Under the pieces are notes generated by a model. The model did not search any database. It saw nothing but the letters and a program-made list of their open reading frames with translations, and was not told the origin of the DNA. Both the position numbers and the translations under genes were made by a program. Shown here piece by piece: positions 39,046 to 48,543 of a DNA stretch of 64,000 nt (position 1 is its first letter; every line of letters begins with the position of its first letter). Source of the DNA: JBMDXB01 sp048594885 (GTDB lineage Bacteria; Acidobacteriota; Vicinamibacteria; Vicinamibacterales; 2-12-FULL-66-21); the NCBI GenBank assembly GCA_048594885.1, contig JBMDXB010000157.1, forward strand, positions 1 through 64,000, read 5' to 3'.

Positions 39046-39114
39046 TACGCCGAAAACGAAGTGCGGTAGGATCCGGCGTCGTCAGGAGCGGTGTCACTCT
39101 AGGGAGGAGGAAAC

Positions 39115-41316
39115 ATGGCCCGACGATCACTGCTGCCGCCCTCGGTCGTCCTGCTCGCCGCCCTGCTGCTGACAGTCCCCGCATCCGGCAGCGATGTCGA
39201 ACGGCTCGCGACGCTGGCGCGCGTCTGGGCGAGCGTCAAGTATCTCCACCCCTTCCTGATGCAAAGAGACATCGACTGGGACGGCGCACTCGTCCGTGCC
39301 ATCCCGGCCGTGCGCGCTGCCACGACCGACGCGGAAATGGCGCGTGCCGTCGCATCGATGCTGAAGGAACTCGATGATCCCGCGACACGCGTCGTGCAGA
39401 TCGCCCCGCGCACGCCGTCATCAGGGGAGATCGCGCTGAGCCGTTGGACCGGCGACACGCTGGTCGTCAACGCGGGCCCGTACGCCGAGGCAAACAGCGG
39501 CATCGCGCTCTGGGGCGAGCTCGGCAGGGTCAGCAAGGAACTCGCGAAGGCAAGGCAGGTCGTGCTCGACGTCCGGCATCGCCCGCGGCAGCCTGAAGAA
39601 AGGGGCCTGGCTGCGTTCGCGGTTTCGCAGATGAGCGGGCTGACCGCCAGCGCCTTGTCGGGACCACCCTCGTTGTATGTGCACCATTCCGGCTATCGAC
39701 CGCAGCAGGGCACGACGTCGGGCGGTTATTCCTCGGGGCTCCTGACCGTCGCCGGGCCGGCCTTTTCGCCGGCGCCGGGCGGGACCGCACCGTCCCGGGT
39801 GGTGTTCGTCACCGACGCCGAATCGGTTCTCCCCTCAATCGCGGTGGCGCTCCGTGAGGCCGGCAAGGCGCTGATTGTCTCCGATGCTCCCCTTGGCGAT
39901 CACGTGCTCGTAGACACTCGCAGCGTGGATCTGTCTGCGCAGTGGCGCACCATCGTCCGGCTCGAGCAGATCGGAACCGACGTGGCCGCCGATGCGATCG
40001 CCGCCGATCCGATGGCGGAAGCCCTCGCAATCGTCGAGGGGCGGAAAGCCGCACCCACGCCGGCCCGCCTGACCGGCGCCGCGTGGACGGCACCGCTGCC
40101 GCGGTGGCGGCCGGACGACCCGTACCGCGCCATGACATACCCGGACGTCGCGCATCGGCTGCTCGCGGCGTTCCGCATCTGGAGCGTCATCGAATACTTC
40201 TACCCGTACAAGGCGCTGATCGGCGACTGGAAGACCGCGCTCACCGAGTCGCTGCCGCAGTTCATCGCCGCTGCCGACGAGGAGGAGTACGCGCGCGCCG
40301 TCCTGCAGATGGTCGCACGCGTCGAAGACGGGCATTCGGGAGCATTCGGACATCCGGCGGTGGCCCGAATCCTTGGCATCTGGCGGACGCCGATCGAAGT
40401 CCGCGAGATCGAGAAGGCATTTCTCGTCACGCGACTGTACGACGGCCTGCCGGCGGACGTCGACGTCCGCGTCGGTGACGTCGTGCTGTCGGTCGACGAC
40501 GAGCCACTCGCAGCACGAATGACGCGGCTGCGGCCGTACGTCACGGCATCGACCGAGACCGCGCGGAGAAACCGGATCGCCGCAGTCGCTCTTCAGGGAC
40601 CGCCGGAATCAGTGGCCACGCTGACGCTTCGCGGCGCCGATGGCAAAACCCGGAGCGTGCGCATCCCGCGGAGGCAGGCACCGCAGCCGCGCGAAAGCGG
40701 CGAACCGTACCGGCTCATCGAAGGCACGATCGGCTATGTCAATTTGACGCGGCTGAACGTGCCGCAGGTCGATGCGATGTTCGACGCGTTGAAAGGGGCC
40801 GCGGCGATCGTCTTCGACATGCGTGGCTATCCGAGAGGTACCGCCTGGAGCATCGCGCCGCGGATCAACACCAAGGGAGCCCGAACCGGGGCCGTGTTCC
40901 GGCGTGCGGTGGTCGCCGGGCACAGCAGCTTCGAGGAGTCCGCGTCCGGCTTCTACTTCGAGCAGCCGATCCCGACGTCAGAAAAAGCCAAGTACACGGG
41001 CAGGACCGTGATGCTCATCGACGACCGCGCCATCAGTCAGTCGGAGCACTCGGGCTTGTTCTTCGAGGCGGCGAGCGGCACGACATTCGTCGGAACGCCG
41101 ACGGCGGGCGCGAATGGCGACGTCACGAGCTTCTTCGTGCCTGGCGGATTTCGCGTCAACTTCAGCGGCCACGACGTGCGGCACGCCGACGGGCGGCAGT
41201 TGCAGCGCGTCGGTCTTCAGCCGCACGTGCTCGTGGCGCCGACGATTGCGGGCGTCCGGTCTGGACGCGACGAGGTCCTCGAGCGCGCGCTCGCGTATCT
41301 GAAGAAGCAGCGTTAG
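39115..41316 (+). CDS. Exported S41 (C-terminal processing-like) peptidase with long N-terminal region
   Basis: A protein of 733 residues with a signal peptide (PPSVVLLAALLLTVPASG). Residues about 25-320 contain strands that echo an S41-like core (TDTDAEMARAVASMLKELDDP-type segment, then LDVRHRPRQ) but lack a catalytic Ser/Lys pair; this half seems degenerate. From about 340, a complete copy follows with a PDZ-like part (VGDVVLSVDDEPL), the core strand IVFDMRGYPRG and the nucleophile region DRAISQSEHSGLFFEAA, with Ser in the SQSE motif. The family cleaves proteins near C-termini. A strong GGGAGGAGG site precedes the ATG. The gene converges on the large operon to the right. Confidence 0.85.
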   Translation: MARRSLLPPSVVLLAALLLTVPASGSDVERLATLARVWASVKYLHPFLMQRDIDWDGALVRAIPAVRAATTDAEMARAVASMLKELDDPATRVVQIAPRTPSSGEIALSRWTGDTLVVNAGPYAEANSGIALWGELGRVSKELAKARQVVLDVRHRPRQPEERGLAAFAVSQMSGLTASALSGPPSLYVHHSGYRPQQGTTSGGYSSGLLTVAGPAFSPAPGGTAPSRVVFVTDAESVLPSIAVALREAGKALIVSDAPLGDHVLVDTRSVDLSAQWRTIVRLEQIGTDVAADAIAADPMAEALAIVEGRKAAPTPARLTGAAWTAPLPRWRPDDPYRAMTYPDVAHRLLAAFRIWSVIEYFYPYKALIGDWKTALTESLPQFIAAADEEEYARAVLQMVARVEDGHSGAFGHPAVARILGIWRTPIEVREIEKAFLVTRLYDGLPADVDVRVGDVVLSVDDEPLAARMTRLRPYVTASTETARRNRIAAVALQGPPESVATLTLRGADGKTRSVRIPRRQAPQPRESGEPYRLIEGTIGYVNLTRLNVPQVDAMFDALKGAAAIVFDMRGYPRGTAWSIAPRINTKGARTGAVFRRAVVAGHSSFEESASGFYFEQPIPTSEKAKYTGRTVMLIDDRAISQSEHSGLFFEAASGTTFVGTPTAGANGDVTSFFVPGGFRVNFSGHDVRHADGRQLQRVGLQPHVLVAPTIAGVRSGRDEVLERALAYLKKQR

Positions 41317-41332
41317 AGCGCCGTGCCGTCGC

Positions 41333-41349
41333 TGGACCGCTGCGGTCCA
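41333..41349. terminator. Short palindrome between convergent genes
   Basis: TGGACCGC-T-GCGGTCCA (41333-41349) is perfectly symmetrical. It fills most of the gap between the S41 gene stop (41316) and the stop of the convergent large-operon gene (41350). In RNA it would form a 6-bp stem with a 5-nt loop, usable from both directions. Confidence 0.5.
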
Positions 41350-43221
41350 TCACGACGCGGCCGCTGGGATGTCGACGATGCGATCGAAGGCGAGGCCGCT
41401 CCAGGCTTCGCCGCGGCCCGTCTCTTTCTTGACGGCGAGCCAGATGTACGGCTTCCCCGACGCCGAGCGCGCGCGGCGGAACGCCAGCGTCGCGCGCGTG
41501 CCCGCCCGGGGCACCTCCTCCTCGTGCACGAAGTACGGCTCGGCGGGAGCCTTGTCGAGCCCCTGCCGCAGCAGCGTCGTGCGCGGTTGGACCGGACGCG
41601 GCGCCGGATCCGGGTCGCCCTCGAGAATGCGCAGCAGCGAGGCGCGCTGCAATTGGATCTCGCGAACGTCGTTGGGCACGTGAACCGGGATGAAGGGGAT
41701 CCAGTTCTCGGGCACCGAGCTCATGATCTCGTACCTGATCTTGCTCTCGTTCGGCAGCAGTGGCACCGGCGGCGGCAGCACTCCGCTCTCGGCGATCAGC
41801 CGTTTGAAATACTGAACGGTTTCGATCGCCGCTTCGGCGCCCGGCTTGGTGCCGCCGGACGGAAGCGGGATCGCGCGCTCGATGCCCCACACCATGTTCG
41901 CCATCTCGTCGCGAACCAGCATGATCTCCTCGCACGGCGCACCGTCCATCACTTTCGGCGACGCCGGCATCAGCAGCAGGCTCGTGTCGGCGGGATCGCC
42001 GATGGCGGTCGTGTTGATCGTGAACAGGCTCCAGCGCTGCCAGTTCTCGTCGGGTCCGGAGCCGGCCGCTCGAATCCAGGTGCGCTCGCCGAACACGTTG
42101 GTCACCGCCATCCCGCGAATCTTCGCAATCGCGCCGACGGGGAGCTGAAACGGAATCAGGAACCAGTCGTTGGCATACACCAGCCCGAATTCAATCAGCA
42201 GGAGCTTCGACAGATCGGTCGGGTCGGGCTTGATGTCGCCGAAGTTGGTCCGCCCATCCTCGAAGGCCCACCACCGCGTGTTGGGCATCCCGTCGAATGT
42301 CACCTGCGTCGGGATGAGGGTGAGGGTGTGCGTGGTTTGCGGGTCCGGCGGCGCCGGCGCTCCTTCCGCGATGGCGAGCGTGGACGCGGCTGAATCGATC
42401 GCGAAGTTGTACCAATCGAGATGCCCGTGGTAGTACTCGTCGGCCGCAAACACTTTCTCGGCGGCACCCTGCGGCGCCGAGCACGCGAACCGGTACTCGA
42501 GGCGATCGGGCTCCCACGCGTCGTTCGCGTCCTTCTGATAGATGAGCGCTTCGAACCAGCGGACGAAACTCGACGCTGCCGTGTCGATGGCGCCCTGGTC
42601 GCCGGGGTCGACGCCGATCCCGTCGTAGGCGTGATTGGCCGGATTCTCGATCAGGTGCAGGTAGAGCTTCGCGCCGTCCATCATCCGTTCCGCGACAGCC
42701 GCGATGGTGGCCCACGCCTCGCGATGTGCGCAGATGTAGGCATCGTCTTTTGCCGTCGGGTCGGGCTGTTCGATCGGATAGTGGTCGATGAACTCCTGGC
42801 GATACGGCAGCGCGCCCACCATCTTCAGCCACTGACGTCCCATCAACAGGCGCAGATCCAGGCTGAACGGCTTCCCGCCGATCGCGAACGGCACGGGCCG
42901 CTGTTCTACGGTGGCCTCGAGCGGAACGGCCTTGTCGAATGCCGTTGCCGGACCGGCGCCAGCCTTGAATTTCGTGAGCTCGGTCGTCTCGATGTGCACC
43001 TTCGCGAACACCGGACTCCCCGCATCGTCGCCGCGGTACTCGCCCATCTGCCATTGGCGCGTCACCATCCAGAGCGCGTCGCGGATCTCGGCGCGCAACG
43101 CGCGCGTGAAGTTCTCGGTGCGCGGCCGCCCTTCGAGGCGATTCCAGAGCGTGATCGTGGGGAACGTGCGCGAGGCAAGCGCCTCCCTGATGTTCGCCAC
43201 GGCAAAGCGATCAGTGGCCAT
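41350..43221 (-). CDS. Large operon gene 6: unknown 623-residue protein
   Basis: No signal peptide and no recognised domain. The N-terminus has TITLWNRLEGRPRTENFTR and WMVTRQWQMGEYRGDDAGSPV, sequence I associate with a widespread but unnamed family; this is recall, not a search result. The middle is mixed alpha/beta with many Trp and Tyr (DEYYHGHLDWYNFAID, NTRWWAFEDGRTNFGDI), and a PFIPVHVP segment follows near residue 510. It is the last of six genes, beginning 3 bp after the stop of the 1764-residue gene. Such tight packing suggests stoichiometric co-expression. Structural or enzymatic role unknown. Its codon use matches its neighbours. Confidence 0.75.
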   Translation of the reverse strand: MATDRFAVANIREALASRTFPTITLWNRLEGRPRTENFTRALRAEIRDALWMVTRQWQMGEYRGDDAGSPVFAKVHIETTELTKFKAGAGPATAFDKAVPLEATVEQRPVPFAIGGKPFSLDLRLLMGRQWLKMVGALPYRQEFIDHYPIEQPDPTAKDDAYICAHREAWATIAAVAERMMDGAKLYLHLIENPANHAYDGIGVDPGDQGAIDTAASSFVRWFEALIYQKDANDAWEPDRLEYRFACSAPQGAAEKVFAADEYYHGHLDWYNFAIDSAASTLAIAEGAPAPPDPQTTHTLTLIPTQVTFDGMPNTRWWAFEDGRTNFGDIKPDPTDLSKLLLIEFGLVYANDWFLIPFQLPVGAIAKIRGMAVTNVFGERTWIRAAGSGPDENWQRWSLFTINTTAIGDPADTSLLLMPASPKVMDGAPCEEIMLVRDEMANMVWGIERAIPLPSGGTKPGAEAAIETVQYFKRLIAESGVLPPPVPLLPNESKIRYEIMSSVPENWIPFIPVHVPNDVREIQLQRASLLRILEGDPDPAPRPVQPRTTLLRQGLDKAPAEPYFVHEEEVPRAGTRATLAFRRARSASGKPYIWLAVKKETGRGEAWSGLAFDRIVDIPAAAS

Positions 43222-43224
43222 GAG

Positions 43225-46200
43225 TCACCGCTGCACCTGCGTGAGCACGTTGTTGTTCACCGCGAGGTTCGCGGCGATCGAGATCGGATAGAGCGTGACG
43301 GCCATGGCCGTCGCCGGCAGGAAGCGCGGATATGCCGTGCTGTCGGCGTGCACCGGTTCGACGGCGCGCTTCTTCGCCATGTCGAGCGTCTCGTTCACCG
43401 CGTCGACGAGGTCCGCCCATTGCCATCGCCCGGTCGCCGACGCGGGCGTGACGAGCAGCATCACCTGCGGCGCCTCGCAGTTCGGCCGGTCGTAATTGAA
43501 CGTGATGCCGGTCGTCTCGACCTCTCCCGGGATCACTTCGCTCCATTCGTCCACGAGCACGCCGCACTGGCGCGCGGCTTTCTGGAACGGCGACGAGTAG
43601 TGCGCCGTGTACAGCAGCCTGTCGCCCGAGATCGGTGGCGTGGGCGGATACTCGAGCGCGAGCCACCGGTCACCCGGCTGCGACGGCAGCTGGATCGGAT
43701 CGAGCGGCAGATCGTGCTGCGACAGCGCGTCGGCCAGCATGGTCAACTTCTCGAGGCTGGCCATCTTCGGCCGGACACGCGCGACGCCGTAGAACCAGTG
43801 GTCCACCGGGAACGGCATCTCGATCGGCGGATCGGTCAGGTACTTCAACAGATCGCCGCCTCCGCTCGCGTTCAGCGCCTTCTCCCACTCGTCGCCCTGT
43901 TCGGCGGTCAGGCTGAACTCCGGGACGATCTGGAAGTCGTCGCCGAGGAGCGCCTTCGCAGCGGCGACGAGCAGCTCGGCCCGTTTCGCCGCCGTCGTGG
44001 CGGTGACGTGCTCGGCGAGCAGATCGTCGGCGGCCTTCACGCGCTTGCGCGCCTCGGTCGCGAGACCGGCCGCGCGGGTCATCAGATCCGACGCGAGCAC
44101 GACGATCGTGTCGTCGGTCTCGTCGAGCGTCATGCCTTGAAGGTCGAAGTCCGTCAACGGGAGCAGCGGACGCAGCTCGTTCAGCATGTCGGTCAGCGTC
44201 GTCGTGTTGCGGTCGACGACGTTCGTGCGCAGCAGGCCCAGACGCGTCACGAAGGGCGCGCGCTTGGCGGCGACGTCGTCACGGAAGTCGTCGGGCAGCG
44301 GGGGCGGCGGGTTGATGGGCTGCGTCGACACGAGGCGTTCGGCGCTTCGCACGAGCTCGACTCGTTCTTCGTCCGTCGCCGCGCCCGGCAGATTGCCGTA
44401 ATCGACCAGGAGCTGATCGAACTGTGCGAGGCGGTCGTCCCACGCCGTCACGATCTCGCGAACCTGCGTCATGACGCTCGTGAAGATCTGACGACGGGAC
44501 TCGTAGAGCAGACCCCACCCGCTTTGCGGGATCCCCAGCAACGCCGCGTCCGACAGCAGTTCGACCATCGCGTCAATCGACAGATCGATGCCGGCGATGA
44601 TCTGCGCCCGCTGATTGTCGATGTCGTCGAACCGGGCCTCGAGGGTCGCGGCAAATGCCTCCAGACCGGCTCGCAACGCATCCATCGCGGTGCGCACCTG
44701 CGTGATCCGCAGCGGGTCGACGTGGACCGACTGATCCTGGCTCTCGGTGGCCTCCGTCTGGAGCGCGATGTCGGTCGCGCGAAGCGGACGTGAGCGGAGG
44801 CACAGCGACCGAAGGCTCTCGACCATCGGCGCCAGCTCGAAGACGCTGATTTTCGATGCCGGCTTGAACAGGTACGAGATCGTCAGGATGGCGTCCGGCC
44901 GCGGCGGCGCGGTGGCGGCGACGCGCCGGAACACACGATCGTCGAGCTCGGCCATCGCCTGCTCGTTTTCCGGCCGCACGACGTACAGGAGATCGATCGG
45001 CGCGAGGCCGAGATCGCCAAGGCGCACGGTCAGGTCGACGGGATCCGCGGTGACCGGATCGGTGTAATGCACCCGGCAGAACACATCGTTCTGCGCTGGC
45101 ATCACCTGACCCAGCCACGTGTTCACGGCCGGCTCCCCTTTCGCGCGCGGCGTGCCCGAGGGCGCGAGCCCCGGCTCGAACTGCAAGCCGACGCGATGCG
45201 TGAGGGCGATGCCGCTGCGCGGTGTCTGCGCGACGGCCGGTTCGGGCGGGAAGCCGCCCTTGCTGTAGGCATCCAGCGTCGCGGCGACGCGATCGTAATT
45301 GCCCTGCACCGCCTGGTGGACGCCTTCTGCGAGCGCCAGATCGGCAAGCGCATCGTAGAGATTCAGCAACTCGTCGACTTCTGCGTTGATCGCTGCCGCC
45401 TGCGGCGCCGACGGCTGCGACAGCTGCATCAGCAGCGGCACGCCGAACGGGTACGCGCCCGAGCCAGTGCGGCGGACGTGCTCGACCAGCTTCACGCCGT
45501 CGAGCACATTGCGGGCCTCGATCGCCTCGATCGAGACGCCTTCGGCTTCCTGTTTCGTTCCGGGGATCTGATTCGCGCGCAGCGGAAAGGCGCGGCGCAT
45601 CCGATAGATGAACTGATCGACTTCCGCCTGGCTGTGGCGGTCGTGCAGCCCGCGCTCGAAGCGATAGCCGAGCAGCGCGCCGGCGCTCTGTCCGGCGCGA
45701 ATCCCTTCGATGATCGACAGGGCCAGCCGCACGCGATCCGACGAGATGTTCACCGCCATCGTCTGCGGATTCGCCGGCGTCGCGTTGGCCAGATAGCCAT
45801 TGCGCAGGACGGCGGCGGTGACGGCGTGATTGAGCGACGGCGCGTGGACGTATCCGCCGTTGCTGGCGTCGTGCATCAGCGGCGGGTCGATATCGCGCTT
45901 GAAGACCGGATCGAGATCGGGATCGATGTCGGCCGGCTGCAGCGTCTTGTTCTCGGCCTTGACATCCTCGAGCCAGCCGAACGCGCCGACGTACACGCCG
46001 CGCCGGCGTCCCTCGTCGCCGTCCGCGCCGCGCTTCCGCATCATCTCGAGTTGACAGCGGACCAGGCCGAGCTGCCAGGCATCGAGACGATAGCTGCAGC
46101 AGTCGATGTGCTCGGCGAAGAGCCGTTCGAGCCGCGCGGTCGGCAGTCCCTTGAGGTACTCGAGCGCTTCGAGCTGCTCGCGCAGATGGCGGGCCGACCG

Positions 46201-48519
46201 CGATTGCCCAATCACGCGCGGGATGTGATCGGACACCAGAGTTGCCGCATCACCGGTGATGCGTGCATCGGTCTTGTAGAGGTGCACAAAACGGCTTTCA
46301 CTGGCCGCGGTGGCCGCCGCCGGCTGAGCGACGTGGACGAAGGCCGGCTCGCGCATCACCGACGACGGGAGCGCGATCTGCGCGTCGAGATGCAGGCGGA
46401 GGCTGGTCTCCCAGTACCCGAGCATCAGCGCATGCCGCAGGTAGATGTAGAGCAGCGCGTTCGGGACTTTTCCGTCCTTGAATCCTTCCTGCTTGCGCAG
46501 CGTTTCGAGGGAGGTGCGCGCAGCCGCCAGGCACCATTCGACGTAGTTCTTGTTGTCCGTCGTCGATGGACGAATGCCGTCGGTCTCTGAACACTCACCG
46601 GCGTCCACCACCGGACCTTTCATCAGGTTCTGGGACGTCAGGAAGAACTTGTCGAGGATGTCGGGAACCGCATCGTCGGTGCGGCCGAGCGCCCGCAGCA
46701 GCTGCCGGCCGCTCTCCACGTAGCCGGCGGCGATCAGCGCCGCGATCAACGCGCCGCCGAATCCGCCGAGGTTGAACAGGTTGTAGAGGTGATCGAGGCT
46801 CTCGGCGTAGCGCTGATGGTATTCGACCGACCCCGAATGAAGGCCGAGGATGTCGAGCAGCAGTTGATGGGCATCGCCCGGCTTGCCGACGAAGGAGGCC
46901 TGCTTCGACATCTCCGCCCAATCGGCGTCCATCCGCCGCAGCACACCGTACAGATTCCGCAGATATGCGGGGCTGACGCCTTCGACGGCCGCGTCGATTG
47001 GCGCGCGGCCATCGAGCCAACGCATGCGCGAGAACGCCGTCGCCGGCAGAATCCCGTATGGCTGCGCGCCGATGCGAATGGCCGGAAACGGCCCGCGGCC
47101 GGACACGAGCGCGTTGAAATAGGCCCGGGTCTGCTCGATCGTGTCGGGCTGGAACACGGGCTGCATCAACGTGTCCATCCAGTACCCGAGCGTCGCCGGC
47201 CACAACGCGACGTTCATCGCGCGCGCTTCTATCTGATCGGTCCAGCGGTAGCCGTGCGCGGTGCGCACGATGTCGCGCGAAATGCCCACCGTATCCGCGA
47301 ACACGTCGCCGTCGAACGGTGCCGACCACGGGTCGGGCGCGGGCATCGGCGCCGCCGGCTTCAGGATGTCGTCGAAGCTGACGTCCGGATCGTCAATCCG
47401 CGAGAAGCCGGACGTCTTGTCCTCGACGTTGTTGGTCGGCGTGCCCAGTCGCACGAACCCGAAGCCTTTGCGCGTGCGCTGGTGATGCGAGAACAGATCC
47501 TCGACCAGCGTCCGGCCGTCCCGTTCGTCCGCGCTCAGCCGGACCCCGATCGCGATCAGCCGATCGAAGCCGGTGCGAACCTGCGCGTCGGTCACGGTGA
47601 TGCGGAACCCCATTCCAGACTCGACCGCCCGATCGAAGTCGGTCATCCACCGCATGTCGTCGGGGACGATCAGATCGCCCTTGTCGTCCTTGAGCTGATC
47701 CTCCTTGGCCGCCGACGGATCCGGTCCGGCAACGAGCGGGGATGGAATCGGCCTGCCGATCTCCGTGAACGCGACGGCCTGGCCGGTGTAGCCGATGAGA
47801 ACGAAGCAGTCGGGCAGGATGCGCACGACCGGCGCCTTCGACCAGTTCGTCTCCTTGCCAATCAGCGTCTCCGCGGCCGGGAATTCCAGCGCGTCGGCCG
47901 GTGGATCGTCGGCGATGTTCACCGGCCGGCAGCGCTCGATAATCCACGCCGCCCGGCCGGAGCCGGCGACGGCGACGATCGCGCGCCACGCCGCACGTTG
48001 CAGGCCGTCGTCGTCCGCCGCGCGCCGGAAGTCGATCCAGAATTGCCGTCCGGCCTCCGCCTCGGCCGGCGTCAGTTCCGGCTCGAACGTATCGACGGCG
48101 CATTCATCCGGATAGATGCGAACCCACAACTGGGACCCCGCGTCGACCGACTTCCATCGCGTTTCGATGCGCACCGGGAGCAGGAGAAACGGAAAGGCAT
48201 CGTCCAGACGGGAGATGAGCTCTCGCGGATCCACGGCACGGCCGAACGCCTCCAGCGCGCCGGCTTCGACACCGCGGAAGCGATCGAGCGCGTCACGCAG
48301 GCGGCGCGCGTTGCGCTCCGATTTCCTGCGCGCCTCTTCGAGCTGCTCGCGGCGGATCGCATGATCTCGGCTGTCGGCGTTGAAGACGCGATCGAGCTGC
48401 GCCTGCTCCGCCCTGATGCGCCGCTGCGCCTGATCCTCGGCGTAGAGGTCCGCGCGCGTCCGTGCCGTTTCCGCGCGCGCGCGCTGCAAACGATCCCGAA
48501 GCTCGTCGAACTCAGCCAT
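43225..48519 (-). CDS. Large operon gene 5: unknown 1764-residue protein
   Basis: The longest gene in the window. Residues 1-90 are highly charged and helical, a likely coiled coil (DELRDRLQRARAETARTRAD, LEEARRKSERNARRLRDAL). From about 112 a distinct domain starts: FLLLPVRIETRW, then LWVRIYPDECAVDTFEPELT, a segment I remember from large uncharacterised actinobacterial proteins. A long, mainly helical middle follows, with a Trp-rich QPYGILPATAFSRMRWLDG motif near 490. There is no signal peptide and no recognised catalytic site. It starts 24 bp after gene 4 and ends 3 bp before gene 6. The size suggests a scaffold or multi-domain assembly. Confidence 0.75.
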   Translation of the reverse strand: MAEFDELRDRLQRARAETARTRADLYAEDQAQRRIRAEQAQLDRVFNADSRDHAIRREQLEEARRKSERNARRLRDALDRFRGVEAGALEAFGRAVDPRELISRLDDAFPFLLLPVRIETRWKSVDAGSQLWVRIYPDECAVDTFEPELTPAEAEAGRQFWIDFRRAADDDGLQRAAWRAIVAVAGSGRAAWIIERCRPVNIADDPPADALEFPAAETLIGKETNWSKAPVVRILPDCFVLIGYTGQAVAFTEIGRPIPSPLVAGPDPSAAKEDQLKDDKGDLIVPDDMRWMTDFDRAVESGMGFRITVTDAQVRTGFDRLIAIGVRLSADERDGRTLVEDLFSHHQRTRKGFGFVRLGTPTNNVEDKTSGFSRIDDPDVSFDDILKPAAPMPAPDPWSAPFDGDVFADTVGISRDIVRTAHGYRWTDQIEARAMNVALWPATLGYWMDTLMQPVFQPDTIEQTRAYFNALVSGRGPFPAIRIGAQPYGILPATAFSRMRWLDGRAPIDAAVEGVSPAYLRNLYGVLRRMDADWAEMSKQASFVGKPGDAHQLLLDILGLHSGSVEYHQRYAESLDHLYNLFNLGGFGGALIAALIAAGYVESGRQLLRALGRTDDAVPDILDKFFLTSQNLMKGPVVDAGECSETDGIRPSTTDNKNYVEWCLAAARTSLETLRKQEGFKDGKVPNALLYIYLRHALMLGYWETSLRLHLDAQIALPSSVMREPAFVHVAQPAAATAASESRFVHLYKTDARITGDAATLVSDHIPRVIGQSRSARHLREQLEALEYLKGLPTARLERLFAEHIDCCSYRLDAWQLGLVRCQLEMMRKRGADGDEGRRRGVYVGAFGWLEDVKAENKTLQPADIDPDLDPVFKRDIDPPLMHDASNGGYVHAPSLNHAVTAAVLRNGYLANATPANPQTMAVNISSDRVRLALSIIEGIRAGQSAGALLGYRFERGLHDRHSQAEVDQFIYRMRRAFPLRANQIPGTKQEAEGVSIEAIEARNVLDGVKLVEHVRRTGSGAYPFGVPLLMQLSQPSAPQAAAINAEVDELLNLYDALADLALAEGVHQAVQGNYDRVAATLDAYSKGGFPPEPAVAQTPRSGIALTHRVGLQFEPGLAPSGTPRAKGEPAVNTWLGQVMPAQNDVFCRVHYTDPVTADPVDLTVRLGDLGLAPIDLLYVVRPENEQAMAELDDRVFRRVAATAPPRPDAILTISYLFKPASKISVFELAPMVESLRSLCLRSRPLRATDIALQTEATESQDQSVHVDPLRITQVRTAMDALRAGLEAFAATLEARFDDIDNQRAQIIAGIDLSIDAMVELLSDAALLGIPQSGWGLLYESRRQIFTSVMTQVREIVTAWDDRLAQFDQLLVDYGNLPGAATDEERVELVRSAERLVSTQPINPPPPLPDDFRDDVAAKRAPFVTRLGLLRTNVVDRNTTTLTDMLNELRPLLPLTDFDLQGMTLDETDDTIVVLASDLMTRAAGLATEARKRVKAADDLLAEHVTATTAAKRAELLVAAAKALLGDDFQIVPEFSLTAEQGDEWEKALNASGGGDLLKYLTDPPIEMPFPVDHWFYGVARVRPKMASLEKLTMLADALSQHDLPLDPIQLPSQPGDRWLALEYPPTPPISGDRLLYTAHYSSPFQKAARQCGVLVDEWSEVIPGEVETTGITFNYDRPNCEAPQVMLLVTPASATGRWQWADLVDAVNETLDMAKKRAVEPVHADSTAYPRFLPATAMAVTLYPISIAANLAVNNNVLTQVQR

Positions 48520-48543
48520 GAACGGACTCTCCGCGCGCGGCGG

